Assembly: GCA_017302015.1 (NCBI GenBank)
Contig: JAFLEE010000007.1
Location: 1-64,000, forward strand
Source: Spirochaetota bacterium
GTDB taxonomy: Bacteria > Spirochaetota > UBA12135 > COTS27 > JAFLEE01
Direction: 5' to 3'
DNA length: 64,000 nt
The translations under genes and the position numbers were made by a program. The notes beneath the pieces are model-generated. The model searched no databases, had not been told where the DNA came from, and saw only the letters and a list, made by a program, of their open reading frames with translations. Positions 8,390-16,984 of this stretch are shown here, piece after piece (position 1 is the first letter of the stretch; each line of letters begins with the position of its first letter).

Positions 8390-9520
8390 ATGTTCCACGG
8401 CCTCGGCATGAATCTCGGAAACCTCTCCCTGCTTTCGAAGGCGAAATCCCGTTCGCTCAGCGCCGAGAACCCCACCGGCGAGAAGGGCAAGGGCGCCATG
8501 GCGATCAACCCCGGGCATGCTCCCTCCAAGGATCTCGGCCAAGGATGGAAGGTGCGTCCGTGCCTCGGGATCGCCGCCGGCGAAATCAAGACCCTCGCCG
8601 ACATCGAGGGGCCAGGGGCCCTCCAGCAGATCTGGATCACCCCCACGGGCAATTGGCGCTTCACGATCCTGCGCATCTATTGGGACGGTCAGGTCCAGCC
8701 CTCCGTCGAGGTGCCCCTGGGAGATTTCTTCTGCTGCGGGTTCGGCACCGACGACCGGTCCAACCACGCCGGGGCGAACTTCCGCCAACTCACCTCCCTC
8801 CCCGTCTGCGTCAACCCCGGCAGCGCCTTCAATTGCTATTGGGAAATGCCGTTTCGCAAGCATTGCCGCATCACCATCGAGAACCTCCAGCCCAAAGACC
8901 CGGCGGACGGATCCAAAGGCGGGATCACGTTCTTCTACCAGATCAATTACACCCTCACCGAGGTCCCCGTCGACGCGGCGTATTTCCATTGCCAGTGGCG
9001 GCGCAGCAACCCGCTCCCCTACAAGACCGTGCACACGCTGCTCGACGGCGTGCGCGGACAGGGCCATTACGTGGGCACCTACCTCGCCTGGGGCGTCAAC
9101 AATAACGGGTGGTGGGGCGAGGGCGAGATCAAGTTCTACATGGACGGCGACAAGGAGTTCCCAACGATCTGCGGCACCGGCACCGAGGATTATTTCTGCG
9201 GCTCCTATAATTTCGACGTGGGCAAGGAGCACGGGGGGTACCGGGAGTTCAGCACCCCCTACGCCGGGCTCCACCAGGTGCTGAAGCCCGATGGCCTCTA
9301 CAAATCCCAGCAGCGCTTCGGGATGTACCGCTGGCACCTCATGGATCCCATCCGCTTCGAGGAGGACCTCCGCGTGGATATCCAAGCCCTGGGCTGGAGG
9401 AGCGGCGGCCGCTATCTTCCCCTCCAGGATGACATCGCCTCCACCGCATTCTGGTACCAGACCCTACCCACCGCGCCCTTCCCGGCCCTGCCCGGAAGGG
9501 ATGGGTTAGAAGTCATCTAG
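8390..9520 (+). CDS. DUF2961 / glycoside hydrolase family 172 protein
   Basis: A 376-residue protein with the DUF2961 hallmark GTGTEDYF near residue 263, plus WW and FHCQWRR motifs typical of this double jelly-roll family. Characterised GH172 enzymes are difructose-anhydride-active alpha-D-fructofuranosidases and alpha-D-arabinofuranosidases; the Glu of TEDYF belongs to the active-site region. No signal peptide is seen, so it probably acts in the cytoplasm on imported oligosaccharides. AGGAG precedes the ATG by 6 bases. It is divergent from an AraC regulator whose other target may be the secreted beta-helix protein, which suggests an outside-then-inside degradation pair. Exact glycosidic substrate unknown. 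Confidence 0.85.
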   Translation: MFHGLGMNLGNLSLLSKAKSRSLSAENPTGEKGKGAMAINPGHAPSKDLGQGWKVRPCLGIAAGEIKTLADIEGPGALQQIWITPTGNWRFTILRIYWDGQVQPSVEVPLGDFFCCGFGTDDRSNHAGANFRQLTSLPVCVNPGSAFNCYWEMPFRKHCRITIENLQPKDPADGSKGGITFFYQINYTLTEVPVDAAYFHCQWRRSNPLPYKTVHTLLDGVRGQGHYVGTYLAWGVNNNGWWGEGEIKFYMDGDKEFPTICGTGTEDYFCGSYNFDVGKEHGGYREFSTPYAGLHQVLKPDGLYKSQQRFGMYRWHLMDPIRFEEDLRVDIQALGWRSGGRYLPLQDDIASTAFWYQTLPTAPFPALPGRDGLEVI

Positions 9521-9835
9521 GGGTCCGTCGGACATAAACTGAGGTTTTAGAAACCCTGACCTCGCCGGGGCATGCCATTTCCCCGCGGGAGGTGGGAATC
9601 CCTTCCGTCGCACCGCAGCGCCGGCCAGCAGGCCCGAGTGCGGTTTTTGTGGTGGCGCTGAGGCGCTCCTTCAGGGACCCCCACCTCCCGCTTCGGAGAA
9701 GGCCGCCACCGTCGACGGTCAGGTAAAAGGCTTCGCCTTTTGAAGGGTGGTGAGGAGGACCGGAATGTACTTTTCCCACTCACTAAGTTTTCATCACCTA
9801 AATCTGCCCATTTTGTTTCGGGGGATTGCGAAACC
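9521..9835. repeat. Intergenic region with long nested inverted repeat
   Basis: No gene is seen between the convergent GH172 and histidine kinase genes. A 19-base arm at 9585-9603 pairs with 9673-9691 (17 of 19), and inside it GCACCGCAGCGCC (9610-9622) pairs imperfectly with 9654-9666, giving an extended hairpin of about 107 bases. A separate short hairpin, AAAAGGC-TTC-GCCTTTT (9725-9741), may serve as a weak bidirectional terminator for the convergent genes. The element is not similar to the repeat at the window start. Confidence 0.65.
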
Positions 9836-12817
9836 CTAGGAGGCCAGCGAGGACAATAGCGTTTGGAGTTCGCCCATGGTGTAAGGTTTAGAAAGGCGAC
9901 CGGCGAACCCGAAGGCCGTTGGATCGGCCATCACCGGGTCATCGGAATAGCCGCTGGACGCGATGGCCTTGATGGCGGGATCGATCTGCCGCAGGCGGTA
10001 CACCACCTCTTTGCCGCCCAGGCCGCCCGGCACGGTGAGGTCGAGGATGGCGAAGATGAACGGATCGCCCTCCCCCACCGCCTCTCGGGCCAGGCGAAGC
10101 GCCTCCTCCCCATCCGCGGCGCAGGAAACTCGGTGCCCCAATATCTCCAATTGTTCCCGCGAAGCGGTGCGGAGATAGCTGACGTCGTCCATAATGAGGA
10201 TCCGGCGGCACCCGACCTTCGGGGCCCCCGCCGCGGCCGCTTCCTGCTTCTCCTCGGGTTCCGAGGCCGGGAGGTAGATATGGAAGGTCGCGCCGCGGCC
10301 GGGCGCGGAATCGACGAGGATGGCGCCCCCGTGCTTTTGGATGATGGCATGGCTGGTCGCGAGCCCCAAACCGCTGCCCTGGGGCTTCGTGGTGAAGAAC
10401 GGATCGAAGATGCGGCCGAGATTCTCCGGCGGGATGCCGCCCCCCTCATCCGTGAGGGAGAACCGCACGTAGCGGCCACCGCCGAGGGGCGCGGGGGCCC
10501 CGCCCGGCGGCACATTGGCGGCCTCCACCGTGAGTTTGCCTCCCCCTGGCATGGCCTGCCTCGCGTTGATCACCAGATTCTCGACGACTTGGGCGATCTG
10601 GTTCTCGTCGATGAGGCAATGCCAGAGGCCGGGGCCCAGGCGCCATTCTTGGGTCAGGGTCGACCCGGAGAGGCAGAAGGCCAGGGTGCGCCGCAGGAGC
10701 GCGACTAGATCGCCCGATTTTCGATGGGGATCCCCGCCCTTGGAGAAGGTCAGGAGTTGGTTCGTCAGGGACCGCGCCCGGTGGAGCACCTCCATGATCG
10801 ATTCCATGGGTTTGGCGAGGCCCCCCGTGTCGCCGCGGCGCAGGCGCTCCTGCACGATGCCCAGATTGATGAAGAGGCCGGCGAGGAGATTATTGAAGTC
10901 GTGGGCCAGGCCGCCGGCCAACATGCCGATGGATTCGAGTTTCTGGGCGCTCACCAGCGCCGCCTCGTTCTTCCGCTGGTCGGTGACGTCGAGGAAGATC
11001 ACGATGGCCGCGATCAGGTTCCCGGCCGGGTCGCGGATGGGGGCGGCATTGGCCGAGACGGTTCGGTTCTCGCCGTCGTCCCGGCGCACGAAGAAATCGC
11101 GGTGGCTGGCCTCCCCGAAGAGGAGCGCCCGGGCCAGCGGCACCTCCTCTTTCGCGAGGGGACGGCCATCGAGGTCGAATAGGCGCCAACTCGCGACGTA
11201 CTGGTCGATGCCGATGCCGCGCACGATGGCGTCGCGATCCCCCCCACGGATGCGCAGCGCGGCGTCGTTGATGTAGCGGAGTTTCCCGTCGGGCGCATCG
11301 GCGATGGCGATGCCGGCCTGGCTATGGTCGAGGGAGGCCTGCAGGAGGGCCTGCGCCTCATGGAGGGAGGCTTGCGCGCGATAGGCCTCGGTGACATCCC
11401 GAAAGACCAGCACCACGCCGAGGACCCGCCCGGCACCGTCGCGGATCGGCGCGGCGCTATCGGCGATGGCGCGCTCGGTGCCGTCGCGGGCGAGGAGGCT
11501 CGTGTGGTTGGCCAAGCCCACGATGCCCCCGAGGGCGAGCACCTTGGAAACGGGATTCTCGCAGGGTTCCCGGGAAACGGCGCTGATGATACGAAAGACC
11601 TCCGGGAGCGGACGGCCACGGGCCTCGTCTTCGGTCCAGCCCGTGAGGCCCTCGGAAACCGCGTTCATGAGCTGGACCCGCCCCTCGGCGTCCGTGGCGA
11701 TGACCCCGTCGCCGATGCTCCGCAGCGTCACCGAGAGGCGCTCCCTCTCCGCCGCCAAGCTCAGCCCCAAACGGACGTTCTCCTCCGCCGCCCACCAGAG
11801 ATGCCGGTAATAGCCGCTGCTGCGGTGGCGCTGCCAGAGAACGACCCCGGTCCCGCTGCCCGCCACGCCGAGGAGCACGAAGGAGAGGACGAGGGCGAGG
11901 AGATGGCGCACGGGTTTGAGGACCTCTTCCTCGTCGACCTTGGCCACCATGACCCAACCCGTCCCCGCGATCGGCCTTGTGGCCGCGATGCTCTGGACGC
12001 CCCGATAATCCACCCCGGTGAGGACGCCGTGGGGTTCGCGCAACGCTCGGGCCCCGATGAACCCGGCGGCATCGAGGGGCATACGCAAGGAGAGGGCCGT
12101 GCCCTTTCGATGGCGTAATTCATTGAGGTAGACCAATTGGCCGCCATCGCGCTGTAAAAGGAGGGTTTCGGCGGATGGGCTGGGCGTCGGCCAGGATTGG
12201 ATGAGCGGATAGAGGAAAAAGGTCGGATCGATGACGGTGATGATGAAGGCCGCTCCCGAAACTCCCGCCCCCGGGGCGGACGGGATCGGCGCGATGAGGT
12301 CGAAATGGATGCTGCCATCCTTGGTGTCGCGATGGAGGTCGGAAAGCACGGGCTTTTGCGCCGCGGCGGCCGATTGGAGCGCCCCGGAAAGATCCGTGAA
12401 ATCGAGGTTATGGAAGGGCGCTCCCGCGAGGCGCCCCCGGCCCTGCGCGTCGACCAGGACGAGGGCCTTGCACCCGATTTGGCCCTGCCAACGGGAAAGC
12501 CACTCCCGCAGGACGCCTTCATTTCCCCGATCCGCGCTCCATCTCTGGACCGCCGCGACGAGGAGCGGATCCGCGCTGAGTAAGCGGGCATCGGTGAGGC
12601 GCTCTTCCCGCCACTGGGCGATCTGGCCGAGTTTCAGGTCGGCGATCGCCGAGAGTTCCTGTTGGATCTCCTCGACGAGGGCCCGTTTGCGTTGGTGGTA
12701 GAAAAGAAGGCCGACGGCGACGATGGCCAAACTCGCGAGGAACCCGATGGCGAGGGGAACGCGCAGCGAGCGCCAGCGACGGCCCGGCATCGGGGGTTTG
12801 GGGTTCGACGCATTCAT
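9836..12817 (-). CDS. Hybrid sensor histidine kinase with PAS domains and receiver
   Basis: A 993-residue membrane sensor. A first membrane segment (about 20-40) and a second (about 303-327) flank a periplasmic Cache-like sensory domain. Two PAS/PAC units follow (about 360-480 and 490-615), then a dimerisation/phosphoacceptor helix with the His in GGLAHDFNNLLAG, a HATPase domain (N box NLVINARQAMPGG, G2 box GSGLGLA), and a C-terminal receiver domain (about 873-993) with the phosphoacceptor Asp in FAILDLTVPGG and conserved Lys in RLSKPY. The AHDFNNLL form of the His box is typical of PAS-linked hybrid kinases. No separate response regulator is nearby; output may pass by phosphorelay to an unlinked protein or to the adjacent partner-switching genes. 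The start lacks a strong Shine-Dalgarno sequence. Confidence 0.92.
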   Translation of the reverse strand: MNASNPKPPMPGRRWRSLRVPLAIGFLASLAIVAVGLLFYHQRKRALVEEIQQELSAIADLKLGQIAQWREERLTDARLLSADPLLVAAVQRWSADRGNEGVLREWLSRWQGQIGCKALVLVDAQGRGRLAGAPFHNLDFTDLSGALQSAAAAQKPVLSDLHRDTKDGSIHFDLIAPIPSAPGAGVSGAAFIITVIDPTFFLYPLIQSWPTPSPSAETLLLQRDGGQLVYLNELRHRKGTALSLRMPLDAAGFIGARALREPHGVLTGVDYRGVQSIAATRPIAGTGWVMVAKVDEEEVLKPVRHLLALVLSFVLLGVAGSGTGVVLWQRHRSSGYYRHLWWAAEENVRLGLSLAAERERLSVTLRSIGDGVIATDAEGRVQLMNAVSEGLTGWTEDEARGRPLPEVFRIISAVSREPCENPVSKVLALGGIVGLANHTSLLARDGTERAIADSAAPIRDGAGRVLGVVLVFRDVTEAYRAQASLHEAQALLQASLDHSQAGIAIADAPDGKLRYINDAALRIRGGDRDAIVRGIGIDQYVASWRLFDLDGRPLAKEEVPLARALLFGEASHRDFFVRRDDGENRTVSANAAPIRDPAGNLIAAIVIFLDVTDQRKNEAALVSAQKLESIGMLAGGLAHDFNNLLAGLFINLGIVQERLRRGDTGGLAKPMESIMEVLHRARSLTNQLLTFSKGGDPHRKSGDLVALLRRTLAFCLSGSTLTQEWRLGPGLWHCLIDENQIAQVVENLVINARQAMPGGGKLTVEAANVPPGGAPAPLGGGRYVRFSLTDEGGGIPPENLGRIFDPFFTTKPQGSGLGLATSHAIIQKHGGAILVDSAPGRGATFHIYLPASEPEEKQEAAAAGAPKVGCRRILIMDDVSYLRTASREQLEILGHRVSCAADGEEALRLAREAVGEGDPFIFAILDLTVPGGLGGKEVVYRLRQIDPAIKAIASSGYSDDPVMADPTAFGFAGRLSKPYTMGELQTLLSSLAS

Positions 12818-12902
12818 TCGTGGGCTCGGGTCCTCGTTACGGCTACGGCGCGCAAGGCGATATTAGGCCGGGTCGCCCCATCGGTCAATTTCGGCTCCCC
12901 GT

Positions 12903-15593
12903 TCACGGGAAAACCTGTTCGCTGAAGAGGAGCGTCGGCTGCGGGCGCGTGCAGACGAACGTCGCCTCGTTCCCGGCCGAATTGTAGGACAATTCGCCGT
13001 AGCGGCGGGCCATGAAGAGGCCGCGCCCATGGCAGAGATTCTGGAGATCGCCGGACTCGAGGAGCGCCTTCACCCGATCTCCATCGCGGGGATCGGCCAC
13101 GTCGGTGTATTCGAATCCCGGTCCTTCGTCGCGCAGGCGGAGGACCGCCCGTTCGCAATCCAGGTGCGCGTGGATTTTTACGGCCAAGTTCGAATCGCCC
13201 CCGTGCCCGTGGTGGAGCGCATTGTCGGCGAGTTCGGCGAAGCCGATGAGGACCCCTTCGATCTCCTCGGGAGCCCAACCCAGGCCGGTCAAGCACGCGC
13301 GCAGCCTCTTTTCGGATTCCGCGACCTCGCACGAACGGCGGATTTCCCACGACAAATCTTCTGCGGGATGCACGGCGAGACTCAGGAGGGTGAGATCGTC
13401 CCCCGGATTCCTGCCCGGGAATCGGGCACGGGCCAGATGGCCGATGCGATCCACGGTGGCTCCCGGGTCCGAGAAGTGCCCCGCGAGGTCTTCCCGCAGC
13501 CCCGCGAGGCGAACCTCCACGGGAAGCCGGCAGTCTTCCTCGCGCTCGAACCAGGCGTCGGAGCAGAAGATCAGCGTGTCCCCCTCCTCCAATTTCCGTT
13601 CCCCGCGCCCGAAAACCGTCGCCTCATCGAAGCCGAGGTGCAAGCCCTCGACGGCCGGGAGTTCCGTCCAGGACGCGCGGCCGGCTTGGCGGTGGAAAGG
13701 CAAGACGCCGTTCGCGTTGGAATAATGGAGGACCCGGTTCGGGACGTCGAGCACGCCAACGAACAGCGTGGGGAATTGGTCCTCAAAGCCGAGTTGGGCG
13801 ATGCGCCGATTGACCCCCGAGAGGAACCGTGCCGTGTCGTTCCCATTCGAGAACAACGGGAGGAACGATTCGATGAGGGTCACGAGGTGGGCGGCGTAGA
13901 TCGATGTCTCGAGGCCATGGCCCGTGCAGTCGCCCAACAGAATGACGAGTTTGTCGGTCGGGGACTCGAAGCGCCCTTCGTCCCCGGATGCATTCCGATA
14001 GGCGAGCAGGAGATCGCCCCCGAGTTCCTGGCAGGGGACGTAGAGCCCGCGCAATTCGATCCCCGGAAAACTGGGGAGGCGGTAGGTGTTGAGGCGACGC
14101 TGGAAGCTTTGGGCCCGCAGCAGGCTCTCCTGCTGGCGCCGTAGTCCGGCCTGGATCTCCGCGGCCTGCCGGTGGCTTTCGGTGACGTCGCGGTTGACCC
14201 CGATCATGCGCAGGGGGGCCCCCACCTCGTCGCGCTCCACCATGGCGTCGGCCTTGATCACCCGCACCGCGCCGTCGGGGCGAAGGATACGGAACTCGGT
14301 GTCGAACGGGGCCGTCCCGAGGAGCGCCGCCTGGCATTCGGCGTTGGCGCGCGCGGCGTCTTCGGGATGGAGGGCGCGCTGCCAGGCGCCGACCGTTTTG
14401 GTGAAATCCGCGCCTCCTAAGCCGTAGATTTCGAGCATGCGTTCGTCCCAAATCATGCCCCCGCTGGGAACGTCCCAATCCCAGACGGCCAGTTTCCCGG
14501 ACCGCACGGCGAGGCCCAGGCGTTTGGAGGTTTCCCGAAGGGCTCCTTCCGCGCGGGAGCGCACCACGGCGGTTCCGATACTCTCGGTGATCCGCTCCAA
14601 GGCCGATATCATCTCGGGATGGAAGCGGTCGGGACGCCGGTCGTGGATTTGAAGGAGCCCGATGGTCTCGCCGCCGGAGTGCACCGCCAGAAGCGCCAAG
14701 GACTGGAAGCCGACCCTGGCGCAATGCCCCCGAAAACCCGTTGGTAGTCCCTCGGAAGTGCGCCGTGCCACCTCTTCGGGGAGGCGATTCGTCCAAAAAG
14801 TTCCCGTTGGGGAGAGGAGGCCGGGGACCCCCGCCCCCCCGCCTTCCAGCACCGCGCCACAGAGGCACTCGTGGACGGGACCGCCATTCTCCCGCCGCAT
14901 CATCCGCCCGCCGGGGCCGCGGATGCAAAGGCCGCGTTCCTGAAGCACGAAAGATTTGTCCAAGCCGAGAGTCACAAAAAAGGGGTAGTCTTCGCCTTCT
15001 CTCAGGCGTACCGCGAGGCTCTCCAGGTCGAGTTTGAATTGGATCCAGCGGAGGATCTCGCTGATGACCTTTCGGTCGCCCCCGCCCGCGTTAAGCGCGG
15101 CGAGGATGCGTGCATGGAGTTTCAGCAGCCGCTCGGAAAGGCGTTGCCGGGTGATGTCGTGGAGGAATACGTAGATCAGGCCTTCGGAGCCACCCTCGGG
15201 CCGGGCACTCAATTCTAGGTCGAGGATCCGCCCGTCCTTACCGCGGTGCCGTTGTTCGAATCGGGTCTCCCGCCCGTCCAGGATAGGCACCATGCGGGTG
15301 AGGAACCCCGCCTGGCCGTCCGCGACCTCGATATCCGCGATCGAGCGCCCGAGGAGGTCGTCCCGGGAATAGCCCGACATGGCGCAATAGACTTCATTGA
15401 CCTCGACGAACCGACCGTTTCGATCGACGACCCAAAAGCCATCCAGGGTGGCTTCAAGAAGCGCCCGAGTCTTCAATTCTACCGAGCCGCCGGCAGACGG
15501 GGTCGGGGCGGTTTGCTGGGGAGGAGTCGCCGTCTCCGACCGACGATTCCGCCTTTTCCGGGGAGGGTCGGCCCGATCCTCGCTTTTTTTCAT
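12903..15593 (-). CDS. PAS-GAF-PAS SpoIIE-type phosphatase with C-terminal HATPase domain
   Basis: An 896-residue soluble signalling protein. After a charged N terminus come a PAS domain (about 45-155), a GAF-like domain (about 165-345), a second PAS/PAC domain (about 360-480), a short coiled coil, a PP2C-like SpoIIE phosphatase domain (about 495-745; GGDLLLAY, LLGDCTGHG and GDDLTLL carry the metal-binding Asp residues), and a RsbW/SpoIIAB-like HATPase domain (ELADNALHHGHGG and GRGLFMARR). In such systems the SpoIIE phosphatase dephosphorylates a STAS protein and an anti-sigma-like kinase phosphorylates it; here both are in one chain. It overlaps the STAS gene by ATGA. PAS and GAF domains would supply a redox, light or ligand signal. 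Confidence 0.9.
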   Translation of the reverse strand: MKKSEDRADPPRKRRNRRSETATPPQQTAPTPSAGGSVELKTRALLEATLDGFWVVDRNGRFVEVNEVYCAMSGYSRDDLLGRSIADIEVADGQAGFLTRMVPILDGRETRFEQRHRGKDGRILDLELSARPEGGSEGLIYVFLHDITRQRLSERLLKLHARILAALNAGGGDRKVISEILRWIQFKLDLESLAVRLREGEDYPFFVTLGLDKSFVLQERGLCIRGPGGRMMRRENGGPVHECLCGAVLEGGGAGVPGLLSPTGTFWTNRLPEEVARRTSEGLPTGFRGHCARVGFQSLALLAVHSGGETIGLLQIHDRRPDRFHPEMISALERITESIGTAVVRSRAEGALRETSKRLGLAVRSGKLAVWDWDVPSGGMIWDERMLEIYGLGGADFTKTVGAWQRALHPEDAARANAECQAALLGTAPFDTEFRILRPDGAVRVIKADAMVERDEVGAPLRMIGVNRDVTESHRQAAEIQAGLRRQQESLLRAQSFQRRLNTYRLPSFPGIELRGLYVPCQELGGDLLLAYRNASGDEGRFESPTDKLVILLGDCTGHGLETSIYAAHLVTLIESFLPLFSNGNDTARFLSGVNRRIAQLGFEDQFPTLFVGVLDVPNRVLHYSNANGVLPFHRQAGRASWTELPAVEGLHLGFDEATVFGRGERKLEEGDTLIFCSDAWFEREEDCRLPVEVRLAGLREDLAGHFSDPGATVDRIGHLARARFPGRNPGDDLTLLSLAVHPAEDLSWEIRRSCEVAESEKRLRACLTGLGWAPEEIEGVLIGFAELADNALHHGHGGDSNLAVKIHAHLDCERAVLRLRDEGPGFEYTDVADPRDGDRVKALLESGDLQNLCHGRGLFMARRYGELSYNSAGNEATFVCTRPQPTLLFSEQVFP

Positions 15594-15895
15594 GGATCGT
15601 GAAGCAAAAAATCCAGGGCGATCGTACGGAGGAGGCTCTTGAGTTCAGCGCTGGCCGCCTCGATGCGCACCCGGTGGCCGCTTCGTTTCTGCAGGTGGGC
15701 GAAATAGAGGAGCATGCCGATCGACATGCTGTCGATGAATTGCACTGATTGGAGATCGAAGGAGATATCCCGGGCCTTTTTTGCGAGGTGGGCCTTCACC
15801 ACCTCCTTGATCTCTTGGGTGGTTTCCTTGCGCAGCGAGATGCCCTCGACGCGGATCCGGATCAGGGCATCCGTGGTCAGATCTGTGATCACCAT
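15590..15895 (-). CDS. STAS-domain anti-sigma factor antagonist
   Basis: A 101-residue STAS protein of the SpoIIAA/RsbV type. The conserved phosphoacceptor region FIDSMSIGML is at about residues 54-63. Start at 15895 (MVITDL) is chosen because GGAAGGAG lies 6 bases upstream; a TTG two codons earlier is too close to that site. It is the first gene of a two-gene operon, overlapping the SpoIIE phosphatase/kinase gene by 4 bases, so it is almost certainly the substrate of that protein. The final target (sigma factor or other effector) is not encoded nearby. Confidence 0.9.
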   Translation of the reverse strand: MVITDLTTDALIRIRVEGISLRKETTQEIKEVVKAHLAKKARDISFDLQSVQFIDSMSIGMLLYFAHLQKRSGHRVRIEAASAELKSLLRTIALDFLLHDP

Positions 15896-16053
15896 CGCCA
15901 ACTCCTTCCGTTCGCCCTGGCAGGTCGACTGACGGCCCGAATCCTGCGGGAGACTTTGCCGTCCCCGCTCGTTTAATTGCCCTTTTTTTAGGGCCTGGGA
16001 TCCTGGAGAAGTATGGACCCGAATCAGCTCGGAGGCAAGAATATTTGAGGTTT

Positions 16054-16899
16054 TTACACCTTTTTTGTCAATAATTCGTTACTATTTCCAATTTTTTCGT
16101 TCCGGTACGCGCTGGGGGACTTTCCGGTGAGGCGCTTGAAGGTTCGGCTGAAATGATACTCGTCGTAAAAACCGAGACTCTCCGCGAGTTCCGCTAGGCG
16201 CATCGAGGGGGATACGGCGAGGATCGACACGGCGTGGTTGATCTTAAGCCGAGTTCGATACCCCATGATGGATTGGCCCGTGGCCCTGCGGAATTGCCGG
16301 GTGAGGGTCTTTCGGTTCATGCCGACCCGTTCGGCCAGCGCATCGAGGCTTTCGCCCCCGGCGGGGTTTCGCTCGAGGCGCTCGAGGAGATATTCCATGG
16401 GCTGCCCATGGGGACTCTCCCGGGCCTGGGCAAGGGAGGCGAGTTCCAGCAGCAGTTGGGTGAGGAGGAGATCGGCCTTGGCCCGACGAAGGGGACGGGA
16501 CGACCAAGAGAGGTAAACGATTTCTTCGAAGAGTTGGCGGATGGCGAGCTTGCCCCGGGCGGGAATGCGGGACGGAAGAAACGCGCTCCCGGGAGTGAAC
16601 CCGCCCACCGGTCCCCCGCGGTCCCCCGGCTCAGGGTGGAAATGGATGTACATCACCCTTTGGGCGCTTTGCGCCGGGGATTCGGCCCAATGGTGCCTCC
16701 CCGCCGCCAGGCAGAGCACCGTGGCGGGTTCGACCCAAAGGCGCTCTCCGTCTTCCAAAATCTCACGGCGGCCGGAAATCGTGTAGAGGAGGTCGTGGAC
16801 GGCCAAGGTCCGGTCGGGATGGAGGACGCCGGCGGCCTCCTGGACGAAATTGGCGCGGTCGACCCGGCGCAGCCGGGCGAGGGAGAATTGTAGGCCCAT
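16054..16899 (-). CDS. AraC family transcriptional regulator
   Basis: A 281-residue regulator with an N-terminal cupin-like sensing domain (YTISGRREILEDGERLWVEP) and a C-terminal double helix-turn-helix (LDALAERVGMNRKTLTRQF and LAELAESLGFYDEYHFSRTF, then FKRLTGKSPSAYR). It is divergent from the GH127 arabinofuranosidase gene with 85 bases between starts, so it probably controls that gene. The start at 16899 is preferred because a consensus TATAAT lies exactly 6 bases upstream with no Shine-Dalgarno sequence, suggesting a leaderless mRNA; ATG 16914 is the alternative. Confidence 0.88.
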   Translation of the reverse strand: MGLQFSLARLRRVDRANFVQEAAGVLHPDRTLAVHDLLYTISGRREILEDGERLWVEPATVLCLAAGRHHWAESPAQSAQRVMYIHFHPEPGDRGGPVGGFTPGSAFLPSRIPARGKLAIRQLFEEIVYLSWSSRPLRRAKADLLLTQLLLELASLAQARESPHGQPMEYLLERLERNPAGGESLDALAERVGMNRKTLTRQFRRATGQSIMGYRTRLKINHAVSILAVSPSMRLAELAESLGFYDEYHFSRTFKRLTGKSPSAYRNEKIGNSNELLTKKV

Positions 16900-16933
16900 G
16901 TCCCGATTATACATCCCCTGGGACGCCCGTCCA
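16900..16933 (-). promoter_or_regulatory. Promoter of the AraC gene, predicted leaderless
   Basis: On the minus strand TGGACG (16933-16928), a 16-base spacer and TATAAT (16911-16906) precede the ATG at 16899 by 6 bases. The transcript would begin at or within a base or two of the start codon. Confidence 0.55.
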
Positions 16934-16984
16934 TTCCCCGTTCCCCGGTGAGTGCCTATCCTTCCCCCATGCCCCGGAGGCACC

